Positions 23,301 through 33,449 of a DNA stretch of 64,000 nt are shown piece after piece (the stretch's first letter is position 1; each line of letters begins with the position of its first letter). The notes below the pieces were generated by a model. It saw only the letters and a list, made by a program, of their open reading frames with translations. It was not told the origin of the DNA and ran no database searches. The stretch comes from Agelas oroides. Its lineage: Eukaryota > Porifera > Demospongiae > Agelasida > Agelasidae. A program made the translations under genes and the position numbers. Location: positions 11,427,398-11,491,397 of the forward strand of contig OX422187.1 of assembly GCA_949130485.1 (NCBI GenBank). Reading direction: 5' to 3'.

Positions 23301-26300
23301 CTCAGGCTAGTGATCTCTGGAGTAAGTACCAAGCACCGTCTTCTGCAGCCAGGGAACTGGGTATTAGTGTTTTATTGTCTTCTGCAGCCAGGGAACTGGG
23401 TATTAGTGTTCTATTGCTCTGTGAAGATTTCACCAGCAGTGACTAGAGCTGTTCTCCTGCAGTGAGGTTGGCAGTCAGCTGTGTCTGTGTTGTGGTGTGC
23501 TGATGAACGTGTGTGTCTGTGAGCCCAGCGTCGTGAAACAGGACAATGCCTTCTCGCAGTTGGCTGCACACCTCACAAAACTCACTTCAGAAGGTCAGCA
23601 TGAGATATGTATAAACCTCTAATCTGAACAGTCAGTTAGTGTACTCTCGTTCCCAGGCCCCACCCAGTTTTGTGCAGCACTGCAGGGATGGTAGGGGCCT
23701 GGAACGAGACTACAGTGATGGATTTACCGTATTCCTCCGTCAGACACTACGACTCTTATGCTCGTTTCGTCCTGCAGGGTTCATAGCAGACGGTAGTTTG
23801 TTCACACTGAACGTCAGCCTCCTGTTTCTGATGATAGTCAGGAGGCAAGGTCAGTTGTGGGTCAACCCCTGTCATCATTACCACGCGGAGTTGCCTAATA
23901 TGGTCATGAACTTTCCCATGTTCCAGTATGTATCCTATTATACACATCATCAAACATTCAGGTATGACGGTAATATCATACCCAAAATGGAGGGACAGAC
24001 GAAATAAATGCATATGCATGCAAAACTACCTGATTGCATCAGATGATGATCCCCATCTCACAACCACCCTCCCCCTCCCCCCCCCCCCCAGCATAGGTTG
24101 CCCTTATTCTGTGCAGTGGGTGACTCTGTTTAGCCTCGTTTACACATACTAACCCAGATTAGTTTAATCATTAAAGGCCTAGTGTAAACGGGGCTAATAA
24201 CATGCCTTGTAACAAGGAGGTGGGCAAGATTGAAAAACTGGGTCCAGCATCACCAGCACACGTACACAGATATACATAGCAGGGAACTATGTACATAACT
24301 AGCCGAGGTCCTCAATAATCGGTCTGTAGGGACTCGTACACTTTTCCAGAATTCTCACACACTGGTCCTCAGGATTGGGGTGGAGCTGGCGGTACAGGTT
24401 GTATGCATGTCGCTGGAAGGTCCCGCCCCCCACAAACAAGATGCACTTTGCCCTCGTTACTATGGTCTGCTGTAACATAGCAACATAACCGGAGTCTGTT
24501 GTCTGAGCAATAGCTTCAAACGTTCTCTCCCACTCGTGGACTGCCATCTTGCCTCCGTAAATTTGAGTCACAAATCTCATCATTTCTGGAAGATGGCCGT
24601 AGTATTTCTTTCTCTCAAAACTGATGCTACCGTATTTCCCAATGTCAATGGAGAGAAAGGTCGTGTTGAGACCTGTATCTCTCTTAAACCTGTGCCATTT
24701 GTCAAGGGTCAGCTGCAAACAGAAGGGTATTATGGCATGTGAATCATTCCCTCTTTCGTACACCCTCTGCGTCAATCCAGTCATCTCGAATCGTGCAATA
24801 ACAGCAAGGTACTCCCGTCCACCAAGATATTCCTGCACGTATCTCTCAGCACTTTTCACTAGCTTTTGACTAGGTTTCACCTGCTCCCGAAATGGGTGCT
24901 TCTCTCTGCAAATCTTCTCCTGGATGAGAACTCTCTGGGTTTCACCCAGGCCTCTCCACTCGTCCATGATGATTGTAACGCTGCTAGGATCAAAGTGTCC
25001 AAGAATATCCTTGTGGAACTGAGTTAGAGGTAATTCGTCTCCACGCATAAAGTTGAAGCAAACTCTCCTGACAACCGTGAAGCCTTTGGACTTGAGAAAA
25101 TCCATCGATTTGGCTCCAAGCAACTTGAAAGGGCAGCCGATCTTGTACTGGTCTCCCTTGGGTGGGTGGGGGAAAGGGATGCCTTTGGCTTTTATCGCCT
25201 TGACAGTGGATAGCAGGGGGTATCGGAGTTGAACTGCAATGACTTTTCTTGGAGCATGGTTGATAAATTCATTCCAATCGGCTAGAGGGGCATAGCCCTT
25301 CTCTGCTGCGTATTCGTTCCAGTTCCCAATGTCCAGTGTATCGTCTAGTCTCATCATTTGGGCAAGCTTGCTTTCATCAAGAACAATCCTGAGGCAGGAG
25401 TTCACCATGAATGGTTTGACGACTGCAAGGTTCAGTGAATTGGCCCAGCACTGCAGCTGGAGCAGATTCCCAGTGGCCATTGTCTGCTGTTCATAGATCT
25501 TGAGAACAGCTATGTAACCTCCTGCAGTTGTGTTGACTGGTACAGAGTGCACTGCTTCAGTTTGTGTCGAATGAGTTGGCTGTGTGCTGACAATATTTAA
25601 CATGTTCTGATCCTTGTCGCTGTTCAAAGAGGAACCTTCAGTGTTTAATGTTGGCCACTCCTGTGTGCTCACCATATGCAGTAAACTGTCGGTACTTCTG
25701 TTCACTGCATGTGTTGTGGTCGTCTCTCCAGCAAGCAATGCTCCTGTGGATCCAGGTTTGTTCAAACTTGAGTTGAACTGCAGCCGAGTGTCTGCTCTAG
25801 TGTCAGACTGTAGCCGAGTGTCTGCTCTGGTGTCAGACTGTAGCCGAGTGTCTGCTCTAGTGTCAGACTGTAGCCGAGTGTCTGCTCTAGTGTCAGAACC
25901 AGATGTTTTGGTACTTGAGTTAAAATGCTGCGAAGCGAGGTTTTGTATCACTTGGGCAGCGTTCCTACTGAGGTGTTCTATACTGTCCTTCATGGAAGTG
26001 TTGACATGTCCATTTATGGTAGTACGGAGCCTCTGTTCTGAGATATTCTTCACGGGGAGGATGAAATCTGTTCTTTTGTTGTTGTTGTTGTTGTTGTATA
26101 AATAGAGGTTTTTGTTGTGTGTTGTGAAGTGCAGGAGTACCACTGCATAAGATGGTTCGTATGACAGACTGTAGTGAAGTAGTCCTAAAGTGATCAGCAC
26201 AAAGACACCAAAACACAGCTTGAGAAAAGTGACGTATGCTGCTCCGATCTTCTGCATCTAGTGTGTGTGTGTGTGTGTGTGTGTGTAGGTAGAATCACAC

Positions 26301-29300
26301 ACTGCAGATAGCTACATCATGTTAGAAAGTGCCTTTATAGCACATGCTCCACATAATGGCACACACACATGTACAGTACATATAATGCCACACCCTTATG
26401 TGCTACAGTACACTACAGTACATCCACTCTACTAGACCAAGCTAGCACACCATATGTGCTACAGTACACTACAGTTCATCCACTCTACTAGACCAAGCTA
26501 GCACACCATATGTGCTACAGTACACTACAGTTCATCCACTCTACTAGACCGTGCTAGCACACCATATGTGCTACAGTACACTACAGTTCATCCACTCTAC
26601 TAGACCGTGCTAGCACACCATATGTGCTACAGTACACTACAGTTCATCCACTCTACTAGACCGTGCTAGCACACCCTATGTGCTACAGTACACTACAGTT
26701 CATCCACTCTACTAGACCAAGCTAGCACACCAACCAACCTCCACAGCAGACTTGTCTCTTCTCAACTGACACTGCATACTGACACAACATAGTGACAGGA
26801 GGAGGGTGTGGAATGTTTACTACAGTGCAGGGAACTCACACTTGGTGGGCTTCCAGCTGAAGACATCCTGTTAGCAACTGGTGGCATGCACCCGAGTGTG
26901 TCACTGTGTTTGCATATTTCCAGACCACATTTTTCCTGGTATGAGACATACTCTACACTTATTTCCCATTCACCCATATGCCAGTCAGTGACATCCACTC
27001 ACCCTTAGTGTTTATTCCAACCAAGCAATTAATGAAGCACCTTATTTTCCATAGCTTTGTCCCCAGGGCTTGGTTGGCCACCATGCAGTTCGTGAACACT
27101 TACAGTAATTGAGTAGACAGGAGGAAGGAAGGACACATTTCATTGATGTCTTCACATGATGAGCTCTCTCGAGCTTCCCCCTTCACTCTTGCATACTGCA
27201 AGTGATGAAATACTGGAGGCCTGGACACTAAGCTATATTCCCCCCCAGATCTAAACATGTTGGATGCCAGCCAGTTTTATTGAACTGGGAAACATAATGA
27301 CATGCAAACAGATGGTATATGGGATCTGCTATAAAGGTAGATTCTTGGGCAGTGTGCACTCTTTCACGATACGAATACACCGCTCTTGTGTGGGATGTAA
27401 AGTTTGATACAAGTGCAGGGCGTGCTTCTGGAACGACCCGCCACCAACAAATATCACACACTTGGCTTGTGTCACGATGGCCTTTTGTAGCAGCGCGATG
27501 TAGCCAGCATCCACACTCTGACTGATCTCCTCAAATCGGTGCTCCCAAGAAGAAATGGAGATAGAACCATTGTATAACTTTGTGAAAAACCTCTTAAACT
27601 CTGTTGACAAATCACTTTTATCTCCAGTATTGCGGAAACTATTGCTTCCATATTTACCAATGTCAATGGAGAGGAAGGTTGTGTTGACTCCAGTGTCAGC
27701 TCTCAGATTTTCCCAGTAGCTGATTGTCTTATTTAGACAGTAGCCGACAATCCCGTCTCTCCTCAGCGTTATTTTACTCTTCTCAAGTCTTGCCATAATT
27801 GCAATATAGTTGTTGTTCTTGTCTGAGAGATACTTTTGTATATACGACTGTGCATCGGAAATCAGTCTTCTACTGGGTGCTATGTGTTCTTGGGTGAAAG
27901 CATTGTGGCAGGGCGACTCCTTCACGAGCACTCTGCCAATCCCTCCCGTCCCTCTCCACTGCTTGAACACAACTGTGACGTCCCCTGGAGCGTAATGGGC
28001 ATAAATATGTCTGAAAAACTCGTCTGAGGTTAAAAAGTCACCATACTCAAAGTTAAAGCACACGTCCCGAACTATTCTAAACTCCTGCGATCTCAGGAAC
28101 TGGGTCTGTTGTTCCTTAGGCCAACCTTTGGGGCACCCTGTGGTGTACCTTGACTTCACATCAATCAGAGGGTTTTGTCGGAGGCGATTCTTGTTTGCTC
28201 GCACTTCATCCGAGTAGGCGTATTTAAACTGTACAGTGATGATGTCTTTGGGAGAGTTTATTAAGAAGTCTTCCCACGGCTCAAGGCCTGCGTAGCCAAG
28301 CTCTCTGCTATCCTTGTTCCAAGCTTGCAAGTCAAACAGGTCACCAAACCGTAGCTCTGGCTGCCCCTGTTTGTTTAGAGGATGTAAACTCGTGAGGTGA
28401 GTTCTGAGAGACGAGTCCTGCATGAAAGGTTCCACGACGGAAAGATTCAGCTGCCCAGCCCAGCACTGGAGGAGGTGCAGATTTCTGGAGCCAGACGACT
28501 GTTGTTCCCAGTAGTCGTCTGCTAGCATGTAGGCTTTTGTTGTGCCTTGTTTCGGTGCCGCTATGTCTCTTAGGAATGGCGCAGCAGGAGCCTTTGATAA
28601 GTCGAGTTGCTTTCTCCTGACCACCATGGCGACTGGTGGGACACTTGCCTCCCTCTTCACTGCATTGTGCTGCAAGTCTTTAAGCATGGCATTGTTAGCT
28701 TGAACAGGCAGTTTTCTGGGGAATGTGTCAGTAGATCTGATGTTGCTTTGTGTATTTCTACTGAGATGTGGTGATTGGAGGTCGCTGGTGGTTGGAGCCA
28801 ACACCTCCCGTGGTATGATGTCACGTTCATGGATATACCCCTTTCTGGCTGCTTCCTCCCTCCACATGTCGTCGTGAGGTGAAACTATGAGAGACCTGCT
28901 GTAGTGGGAGATGTAGCCAAGGTTGCAGAGCATCATGACAATGACAAACATGACAAGCAGGTTCAATCTTCTCCACAGTGGATTTCGGTGCACCATCGTT
29001 GTCCCCTACAGATTGACAGGAAATTAGTCAGTCTCTTTCCATTGCTCACTAGAGCCTTGTCACCGGCCTTCCCACCTTTCAGTTTGTGATCACTGGCTGG
29101 CATGTGCCACAAATCTAGGCAGTGAGAAGGCTTGGGAACAGTTTATGTACTTTTAATAGTATGTACATTGAAGCTTTAATGTACTCAATACCCATCATCC
29201 TTCCCCCTTCAGTTTTGTGCTGTTCTGGCCCATGGTCTCTTTATTCTAGTTCACTACTCATGTACAGAAGCACTCATGTACACACACCCTCCCTTGGTAA

Positions 29301-32300
29301 GTACTGCTTACCCGGGGCCCTTTACAAGTTGGAGAAGAAGGGAGTTCTCTGTGGCTGTTACCGGAACGTAGGGTCAACATCTCAGAACAAGACATCCTCT
29401 CATAAGCCAGCTACATGGCTACCACTGACCATTTAGATATGCACAAGCAAGAGTTCATAACTGTTATGAACTCATGGCACAAACTAATGAATTTTTGAGG
29501 GTTCTCAGTACTTGACAACTGAACTTGCAAGCCATACATGTTTGTGTTTGTTAGTGACATGAATGTCTCATTGGCACTTCCTCAAGTGTACATTCCTTGA
29601 GAGTCATCTTGAAACCGTGTGAGAGTCACCTCCATAGCCTGCTCCTGTGTGTGTGTGACCTGTGTGCTTCTACTGCCATAAGAGTTTCAATGTGCACAGA
29701 GTCTCTATATACAGGTATGACTGTGTGTGTGGTATGTTTGGCAAATTAAACTATACTCAGATTATCTAACACTTTGAAGAGTGCTTAGGCAGTGGGTATG
29801 ACTGTTTGTAAATATGTAAGAAAAAACAACAGTGCTACGTACTGTGTATATACCAGTCATGGTCTTCTGTGTGTATAGGAAGAGGTCCACTATCATGATG
29901 CCAGCTGTATGGGACTTTACATCGTGAACCACCCCAAGCATGTCACCCACATTGCCAAAGCTCTCCAGTCTCTTTTCCCTTCTGGCTTTCCTGGCAGCCA
30001 TTGTCTTTCTTGGCTCCTCTACCTGTCTGTATATCATCAACAGTAAATACTCTTTAGTGTACAGTGGGCCCTTGAAGTGGCGAGTCCATAACTATGCACT
30101 GGTACAAGAGCAAGACTCAGGGCCGTGGCAGAACAATATATTTCATGAACAAGACTCACAGAACAATGTGACAAATAGCACTGCAGACAACACTATTGTC
30201 TCAACAATTGTAAATCATAATTCAAGCAGTCAATTGAGAACGAATGCTACTCCAGACAATTACATAAAGTTAAACCCGACTTTATTACGGCAGTTAGCAT
30301 CACTTGTGTCAGTGAGTGACTTGCCTACTCCTGTGAGACTAAAGACTGAAGGAGAGGGTACAACAGCCACACCACTGTCCACCCCCACCAGAGTTCTTCA
30401 GAACGTGGACACTAAAAGTGGTCATTTGACTCCATCTCAGCAAACACTACCCGTAGGTCATGGTGCTTCTGAGAGCCAGGTAATGTCATCTGTCAGTTTG
30501 CAGGTGCAGCACAATGAGAGTGTTGAGCCTTTGCAACGCAACTTGCAAGCCTCTGGATCTCTACCAGCTAAACTGATAAACATTCAGCAGCCTCAGCTAC
30601 AAACCTCTGACAGACAAGAAGTGCTGTCTCTTGAGAAGACAGAACAACATCTACTAATCCAGAGGAACCATGAAGATGACAAGAGGCAGGTTAGCAGTCC
30701 TCCCTTGACTCAAATCCATGCTTCATTGCCATATGTATCACCAATGAACAATATGCAGGTGTCACCACTGAACAGTGTAAGAGTACAATCAGTACATGGT
30801 ACCAAAGACAGATCTTCTTCTCACCCTGGGAACGGCTTTGTTTTATCAGTAGCTTACTATGAGCAGCAGAGCATGGGCTCACGAAACCTGTTCCAGTTGC
30901 AGTGTTGGGCCAGCCTCTCAGGGCTGCATGTAGTGAAGCCTGTTATGAAAGACTCAAACTTGAGAACTCCATTAGATATACAGCTCCAGCAAACTATGCT
31001 ACGGTTTGAAGACCACTTTAACTTGGACCAGTGGAACCAGTACACCAGACAGGAAGGCTATGCACCTCTGGTTGAATGGAAAGAGTTTCTAGCAAGGGCT
31101 CCCAGGAAAGTGATTCTTGTACAGTTTGGATATTCCAGTGTGACGTTGCTCAAGGCTCGCCAGAGAGCAGGGGAACAACTCTTGCATCCTCCACAAGGTG
31201 ACCGGTATAAGAGTGGATGTGAGTCCAAGTGGCCAACTGGAAATGAAATAGCTTTTCTCAAATCCAGAGGCTTTAGTATTGTCCAAAAAGTGTGCTTCAA
31301 TTTCTATTATGGGGACCAGTTGACACTTGAAAACTTCAATGAGCATTTGCTGGGAAATCGTACCTCCTTTAGTGATGTCACAGTGGTTATGGACATGTGG
31401 AGAGGGTTTGGATCAGCACAGAGGGTCCTGATAAAAGATGTGTGTGCTAATGTAGCTCGTGCACAGGAGCATGTTGCACCAAGTGACAGGATTCTCAGGG
31501 ATGCAGACAGATACATCAAGTCTTGTTTACATGGACGTCCATATTTGGCAATCATGGGACGACTTGAAATGTCAATGCTTACCACACGTAAAAAAGTTCC
31601 TGTCATTCCTTTTTGTCTTCAGGAGACACTGAAAGAGTGGAAGGCATTTAAAGGAGACGTAGGTCTGCAAACGACTTTTCTCTCTATTGATATTGGAAAG
31701 TATGGTAGTAAAAAGTTCCGGTCTAATGTAGAGCCATCGCTCTCATCAGAGGTGGCTAAATTCTTCAGGAGTTTGTTTGGTAGTTTGATGACGTCTAAGC
31801 AGTGGGAGAAACAGTTTGTGACAGTGAGCCAAATCAGAGACGCAGGCTACATCGGTCTGCTACAGAAGGTGATAGTGACTAGAGCCAAGTGCATTCTGTT
31901 TGTGGGTGGTGGAGCCTTCCAGAGGCATGCTCTCCACCTTTACCAGGAGCTTCATCGCAGCCCAGGGGAGCAGTGTGTGAGGGTAGTGAGACCTTGCACT
32001 AGCTCCAACAAGTTTGAACTGTAACCTCCAAATCACTGTGTGTGTGTGTCCCTCGTCATTTGTATGTTCTATTCTTAGACAGTGTGGTCACATTGGAAAT
32101 TCTATTACAGTTCTCTATATTTTTATTCATGTGCACTACCTCGGTTTTCATATTTTTATATTCGTATGTATCCATTGATGGTAGTGGGAAATGCATGACA
32201 TTCAAATTTCTGCTTGCCCAATATCTCCTAATGGAGAGCATTCTGCACTCTCTCACAACACACAAAACACACTCACATGCACACTCCCACACATGCAGAC

Positions 32301-33311
32301 ATTGCAGCCCAAGTGCCACTTGCTTCCTGGCATAATATACTTCAGTTACTCCTGAACATACTAACACACAGCTGTCCTCACACAGTGAGAGGGACTAAAG
32401 TGGGCAGGGCCCACAGCAGCCTCGACTGGAGTGAAGTATCCGAGCTCTGGTTTCTTGCTATGCAAGGTGGGTGACACAGAACAGTTGCATGTGGAATAGG
32501 CAATGTGAATGTATTTCTGGATATAGCATCAGTGCACAAAAAGCAAGTCTATAAGGTGTACTGTAGTCAATAACTAGCACTGTAGCAGTATATTGTATAG
32601 TGAACCATTTTATCACGTACTCACCTCTGAGCATCTTGGGGTGCGGTATATTTCAATACAGAATTGACGGTCCTTGTCAAGAATCTGGAAGACTTAAAAC
32701 CATCTTTGACCAAGAGTCATCTGCCACGACAATTTCATAAACTCCTCGCAACCACTGCTGACCAGCAAGAAGGTACTTTGTAATGAGGAACATATGAGTT
32801 GTCCAACAGTATCTCATCTCATGCAATTTGAGGTATCATGTACTGATGTCGAGCACCTCTAGAAATGTATCTCACCTAGCCAAGTACTTGTGAATGTCAG
32901 ATAACATGCAACTACTTATCAGAGTCCGGTAGACTCTCTATGTAGGGATGGTGTGGATGTGCAATATATGCAATACTCAAGCAAAATCCATAGAACTTCA
33001 CCACAAATACGCTAAAAGCTTGTTTAATGACATAACTAAAGCCCTATCCCTACATGTTTTGGGTGCTTTGTATATTTACCTTCACTTTTATATCATCCCT
33101 ACCTTGTTTGCATACTTTTTGGCGTACCATCCCTACACCTTTTTTACATTTCTAATACTTTTACTTTAATTCATTTGATGATTGTGTACCTTCTCACATG
33201 ATTGTGCACTTTCTCTGTGTATTAGGTAATGAAGAGCTGCAGTCAATAACTAGTGCTATTGGAGGCCTCCTCCAAGCTCTGACGGTGTTGGAACAGACTC
33301 AAACAAAATGA
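17351..33311 (+). CDS. NCDN: Neurochondrin, with three nested genes in intron 15
   Basis: Eighteen exons: 17351-17425, 17957-18056, 19177-19262, 19799-19857, 19956-20098, 20887-21008, 21077-21136, 21215-21290, 21417-21513, 21574-21616, 21783-21912, 22151-22304, 22789-23112, 23463-23593, 23778-23849, 32386-32466, 32662-32772, 33226-33311. The sum is 1,950 nt, in frame throughout: 649 residues (human 729). Neurochondrin is a cytoplasmic alpha-solenoid protein that in vertebrates affects dendrite growth and CaMKII and mGluR5 signalling. Diagnostic blocks are RRRVFDAVGFSFINRLL, IPDGC, TILACFCTDPEL, HPQVTSKIP, VLGAWLAEEN, LLPGLCHMTAEDKPR and WSEVSELWFLAMQ. The start is the first ATG after the shared promoter. 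Most introns are below 1 kb. Intron 15 is 8.5 kb and holds genes A, B and C. Exon 2 ends in a tandem-repeat array and the acceptor of exon 6 is duplicated nearby. Identification is strong; exon 16's acceptor is the least certain edge. Confidence 0.92.
17618..17673. repeat. Hairpin with CTTTCAGTAT motif
   Basis: Arms CAGTGCGGATTGCTTT and AAAGCGATCCGCACTG form a near-perfect stem in NCDN intron 1. The motif GCTTTCAGTAT recurs in the hairpin at 63330-63431, so the two may belong to one family of small fold-back elements. Confidence 0.5.
18037..18832. repeat. Minisatellite grown from the NCDN exon 2 / intron 2 boundary
   Basis: Units are built from GTCTCCTAGCGACAC and GGAGACTCCTAGCGACA, about 16-18 bp each, in higher-order 33-50-bp patterns. 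The last exon bases plus the donor (TCTCCTAGCGACACGTGAGT) form the first unit, and the phrase GCGACACGTGAGT recurs about six times. The array fills the first 800 bp of intron 2. Confidence 0.9.
19048..19130. repeat. Dispersed repeat related to 1326-1612
   Basis: Contains GTGCAGCTGATGAGGCCTGGTA and TAGGCCTGCC, similar to the pieces near 1326-1612. It lies in NCDN intron 2. Confidence 0.4.
19264..19798. repeat. CT-rich array before NCDN exon 4
   Basis: CCCTCTCC/CTTCCCCC units, then CTCCCTC units. It ends at the acceptor TCTACAG of exon 19799-19857. Long open frames on both strands here are repeat artefacts. Confidence 0.9.
20213..20886. repeat. Duplicated acceptor region of NCDN exon 6, split by an insertion
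   Basis: Units of about 70-75 bp contain TGTAACCAGTCGGCAGTGACC, CAGCACCTCTACACTGCAG and GGGGTGCGGGG. The true acceptor (CTACACTGCAG, ending at 20886) and the first exon bases GTGGTGCG are the last unit. Two earlier copies carry the same acceptor-like sequence. A MITE (20355-20817) splits one copy. Confidence 0.8.
20347..20825. mobile_element. hAT-like non-autonomous transposon with 8-bp target duplication
   Basis: Element 20355-20817, 463 bp. Terminal inverted repeats are TAGGCATGCGCACATTATGC (left) and GCATAATGTGCGGGAGCCTA (right), 20 bp with about three mismatches. Direct repeats CCTAGTGC at 20347-20354 and 20818-20825 give an 8-bp target duplication, and the TAGG end also fits hAT. Many subterminal GCATAAT motifs near both ends resemble transposase binding sites. 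A short open frame begins at 20610 (MPKEAESTSSESTVS, then RSGLSRKRSY) and could be a remnant of a transposase start. No transposase domain remains. Confidence 0.8.
22305..22650. repeat. GGGAGGGAGAG purine array at the NCDN exon 12 donor
   Basis: GGAGG/GAGAGGGAGGAGGTGAG units start right at the donor after 22304. Apparent long open frames on both strands are repeat artefacts. Confidence 0.9.
23228..23305 (-). repeat. tRNA-like SINE fragment
   Basis: On the minus strand GATCCAGGTTTGAGTCCCGAG contains a good RNA polymerase III B box (GGTTTGAGTCC), preceded by a tRNA-like stretch. It is short, in NCDN intron 13, and probably a SINE head or tRNA pseudogene. Confidence 0.5.
23645..23712. mobile_element. 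Short fold-back element (TAGCCTCGTTCC family)
   Basis: Arms CTCGTTCCCAGGCCCC and GGGGCCTGGAACGAGA around a ~30-bp loop, in NCDN intron 14. No clear target duplication. Confidence 0.55.
24131..24196. mobile_element. Short fold-back element, CGTTTACAC variant
   Basis: Arms TAGCCTCGTTTACAC and GTGTAAACGGGGCTA, 66 bp overall. It shares the TAGCC ends of the other hairpins but a different inner arm, and lies in NCDN intron 15. Confidence 0.55.
24299..26257 (-). CDS. Putative type II membrane glycosyltransferase, paralogue A (single exon)
   Basis: One uninterrupted frame of 652 residues. A hydrophobic anchor at about residues 7-29 (FLKLCFGVFVLITLGLLHYS) after a short cytosolic tail is typical of Golgi type II enzymes. 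A Ser/Thr/Asn-rich stem follows, with a run of Asn near residue 55 and four copies of SDTRADTRLQ near residues 120-160. The lumenal domain (~residue 250 to the end) shares ordered blocks with B, C and D: YEQQTMATGNLLQLQCWA, VCFNFMRGDELP, MDEWRGLGE, AVIARFEMTGL, TFLSIDIGKYGS and KCILFVGGGTFQRHA. The fold order and a conserved Arg in the ARFE-type block recall GT-B protein O-fucosyltransferases, but this is inference and I cannot name the family. It lies within NCDN intron 15, antisense to the host. It has no introns in an intron-rich region, suggesting a retrocopied ancestor. Confidence 0.85.
   Translation of the reverse strand: MQKIGAAYVTFLKLCFGVFVLITLGLLHYSLSYEPSYAVVLLHFTTHNKNLYLYNNNNNNKRTDFILPVKNISEQRLRTTINGHVNTSMKDSIEHLSRNAAQVIQNLASQHFNSSTKTSGSDTRADTRLQSDTRADTRLQSDTRADTRLQSDTRADTRLQFNSSLNKPGSTGALLAGETTTTHAVNRSTDSLLHMVSTQEWPTLNTEGSSLNSDKDQNMLNIVSTQPTHSTQTEAVHSVPVNTTAGGYIAVLKIYEQQTMATGNLLQLQCWANSLNLAVVKPFMVNSCLRIVLDESKLAQMMRLDDTLDIGNWNEYAAEKGYAPLADWNEFINHAPRKVIAVQLRYPLLSTVKAIKAKGIPFPHPPKGDQYKIGCPFKLLGAKSMDFLKSKGFTVVRRVCFNFMRGDELPLTQFHKDILGHFDPSSVTIIMDEWRGLGETQRVLIQEKICREKHPFREQVKPSQKLVKSAERYVQEYLGGREYLAVIARFEMTGLTQRVYERGNDSHAIIPFCLQLTLDKWHRFKRDTGLNTTFLSIDIGKYGSISFERKKYYGHLPEMMRFVTQIYGGKMAVHEWERTFEAIAQTTDSGYVAMLQQTIVTRAKCILFVGGGTFQRHAYNLYRQLHPNPEDQCVRILEKCTSPYRPIIEDLG
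25800..25905 (-). repeat. Coding 30-bp repeat (SDTRADTRLQ) in paralogue A
   Basis: Four nearly identical 30-bp units in the stem region of gene A. The unit length keeps the frame. Confidence 0.9.
26258..26399. other. Upstream region of paralogue A
   Basis: A (TG)n run at 26261-26286 sits just before the start codon, then AT-rich sequence. No clear promoter motif. Confidence 0.3.
26400..26733. repeat. 56-bp minisatellite, six copies
   Basis: Units carry TGTGCTACAGTACACTACAG, TTCATCCACTCTACTAGACC and a GCTAGCACACCATA end. AAG/GTG variants at one site separate the outer and inner copies. It lies between paralogues A and B in NCDN intron 15. Confidence 0.92.
27329..28996 (-). CDS. Putative type II membrane glycosyltransferase, paralogue B (single exon)
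   Basis: A single frame of 555 residues. A basic N-terminus (RNPLWRR) precedes a hydrophobic anchor LNLLVMFVIVMMLCNLGYI at about residues 12-30. The stem is shorter than in A. Conserved lumenal blocks: YWEQQSSGSRNLHLLQCWA, VVEPFMQDSSLR, VCFNFEYGDFLT, FKQWRGTGG, IAIMARLEKS, TFLSIDIGKYGSNSF and KCVIFVGGGSFQKHA. Cysteines in CFNF, the YTTGC block and the C-terminal ECT match those of A, C and D and probably form disulfides. It is nested in NCDN intron 15 on the opposite strand, downstream of A in the same orientation. Enzyme role and acceptor are unknown; I base the glycosyltransferase call on topology and block order, not on a database hit. Confidence 0.85.
   Translation of the reverse strand: MVHRNPLWRRLNLLVMFVIVMMLCNLGYISHYSRSLIVSPHDDMWREEAARKGYIHERDIIPREVLAPTTSDLQSPHLSRNTQSNIRSTDTFPRKLPVQANNAMLKDLQHNAVKREASVPPVAMVVRRKQLDLSKAPAAPFLRDIAAPKQGTTKAYMLADDYWEQQSSGSRNLHLLQCWAGQLNLSVVEPFMQDSSLRTHLTSLHPLNKQGQPELRFGDLFDLQAWNKDSRELGYAGLEPWEDFLINSPKDIITVQFKYAYSDEVRANKNRLRQNPLIDVKSRYTTGCPKGWPKEQQTQFLRSQEFRIVRDVCFNFEYGDFLTSDEFFRHIYAHYAPGDVTVVFKQWRGTGGIGRVLVKESPCHNAFTQEHIAPSRRLISDAQSYIQKYLSDKNNNYIAIMARLEKSKITLRRDGIVGYCLNKTISYWENLRADTGVNTTFLSIDIGKYGSNSFRNTGDKSDLSTEFKRFFTKLYNGSISISSWEHRFEEISQSVDAGYIALLQKAIVTQAKCVIFVGGGSFQKHALHLYQTLHPTQERCIRIVKECTLPKNLPL
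28997..29939. other. Intergenic stretch between paralogues B and C
   Basis: Divergent spacing of about 940 bp between the start codons of B (-) and C (+), inside NCDN intron 15. It presumably holds both promoters; no strong motif or repeat seen. Confidence 0.35.
29940..32024 (+). CDS. Putative type II membrane glycosyltransferase, paralogue C (single exon)
   Basis: A single frame of 694 residues, the longest of the four. The anchor is LFSLLAFLAAIVFLGSST at about residues 11-28. A long stem rich in Ser, Thr, Gln and Asn runs to ~residue 300. Lumenal blocks: YYEQQSMGSRNLFQLQCWA, PVMKDSNLRTPL, VCFNFYYGDQLT, MDMWRGFGSAQRVLI, LAIMGRLEMSMLTTR, TFLSIDIGKYGSKKF and KCILFVGGGAFQRHA. Unlike A, B and D it lies on the plus strand, the same sense as the host neurochondrin, so it is within the host primary transcript as well as presumably having its own promoter. 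The stop at 32024 is 361 bp before NCDN exon 16. Confidence 0.85.
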   Translation: MSPTLPKLSSLFSLLAFLAAIVFLGSSTCLYIINSKYSLVYSGPLKWRVHNYALVQEQDSGPWQNNIFHEQDSQNNVTNSTADNTIVSTIVNHNSSSQLRTNATPDNYIKLNPTLLRQLASLVSVSDLPTPVRLKTEGEGTTATPLSTPTRVLQNVDTKSGHLTPSQQTLPVGHGASESQVMSSVSLQVQHNESVEPLQRNLQASGSLPAKLINIQQPQLQTSDRQEVLSLEKTEQHLLIQRNHEDDKRQVSSPPLTQIHASLPYVSPMNNMQVSPLNSVRVQSVHGTKDRSSSHPGNGFVLSVAYYEQQSMGSRNLFQLQCWASLSGLHVVKPVMKDSNLRTPLDIQLQQTMLRFEDHFNLDQWNQYTRQEGYAPLVEWKEFLARAPRKVILVQFGYSSVTLLKARQRAGEQLLHPPQGDRYKSGCESKWPTGNEIAFLKSRGFSIVQKVCFNFYYGDQLTLENFNEHLLGNRTSFSDVTVVMDMWRGFGSAQRVLIKDVCANVARAQEHVAPSDRILRDADRYIKSCLHGRPYLAIMGRLEMSMLTTRKKVPVIPFCLQETLKEWKAFKGDVGLQTTFLSIDIGKYGSKKFRSNVEPSLSSEVAKFFRSLFGSLMTSKQWEKQFVTVSQIRDAGYIGLLQKVIVTRAKCILFVGGGAFQRHALHLYQELHRSPGEQCVRVVRPCTSSNKFEL

Positions 33312-33449
33312 TTCACACATCTGTCTGTTAAAATTCTGATCACATATTTGCACAAGAAGTTATATAGTACGTGAGGATAGTGAATAAATACTGTGAAGTG
33401 AACAAGGCCACAATTTGTCCGAGTGCTGAGATAAAGACTAAATTAGCAC

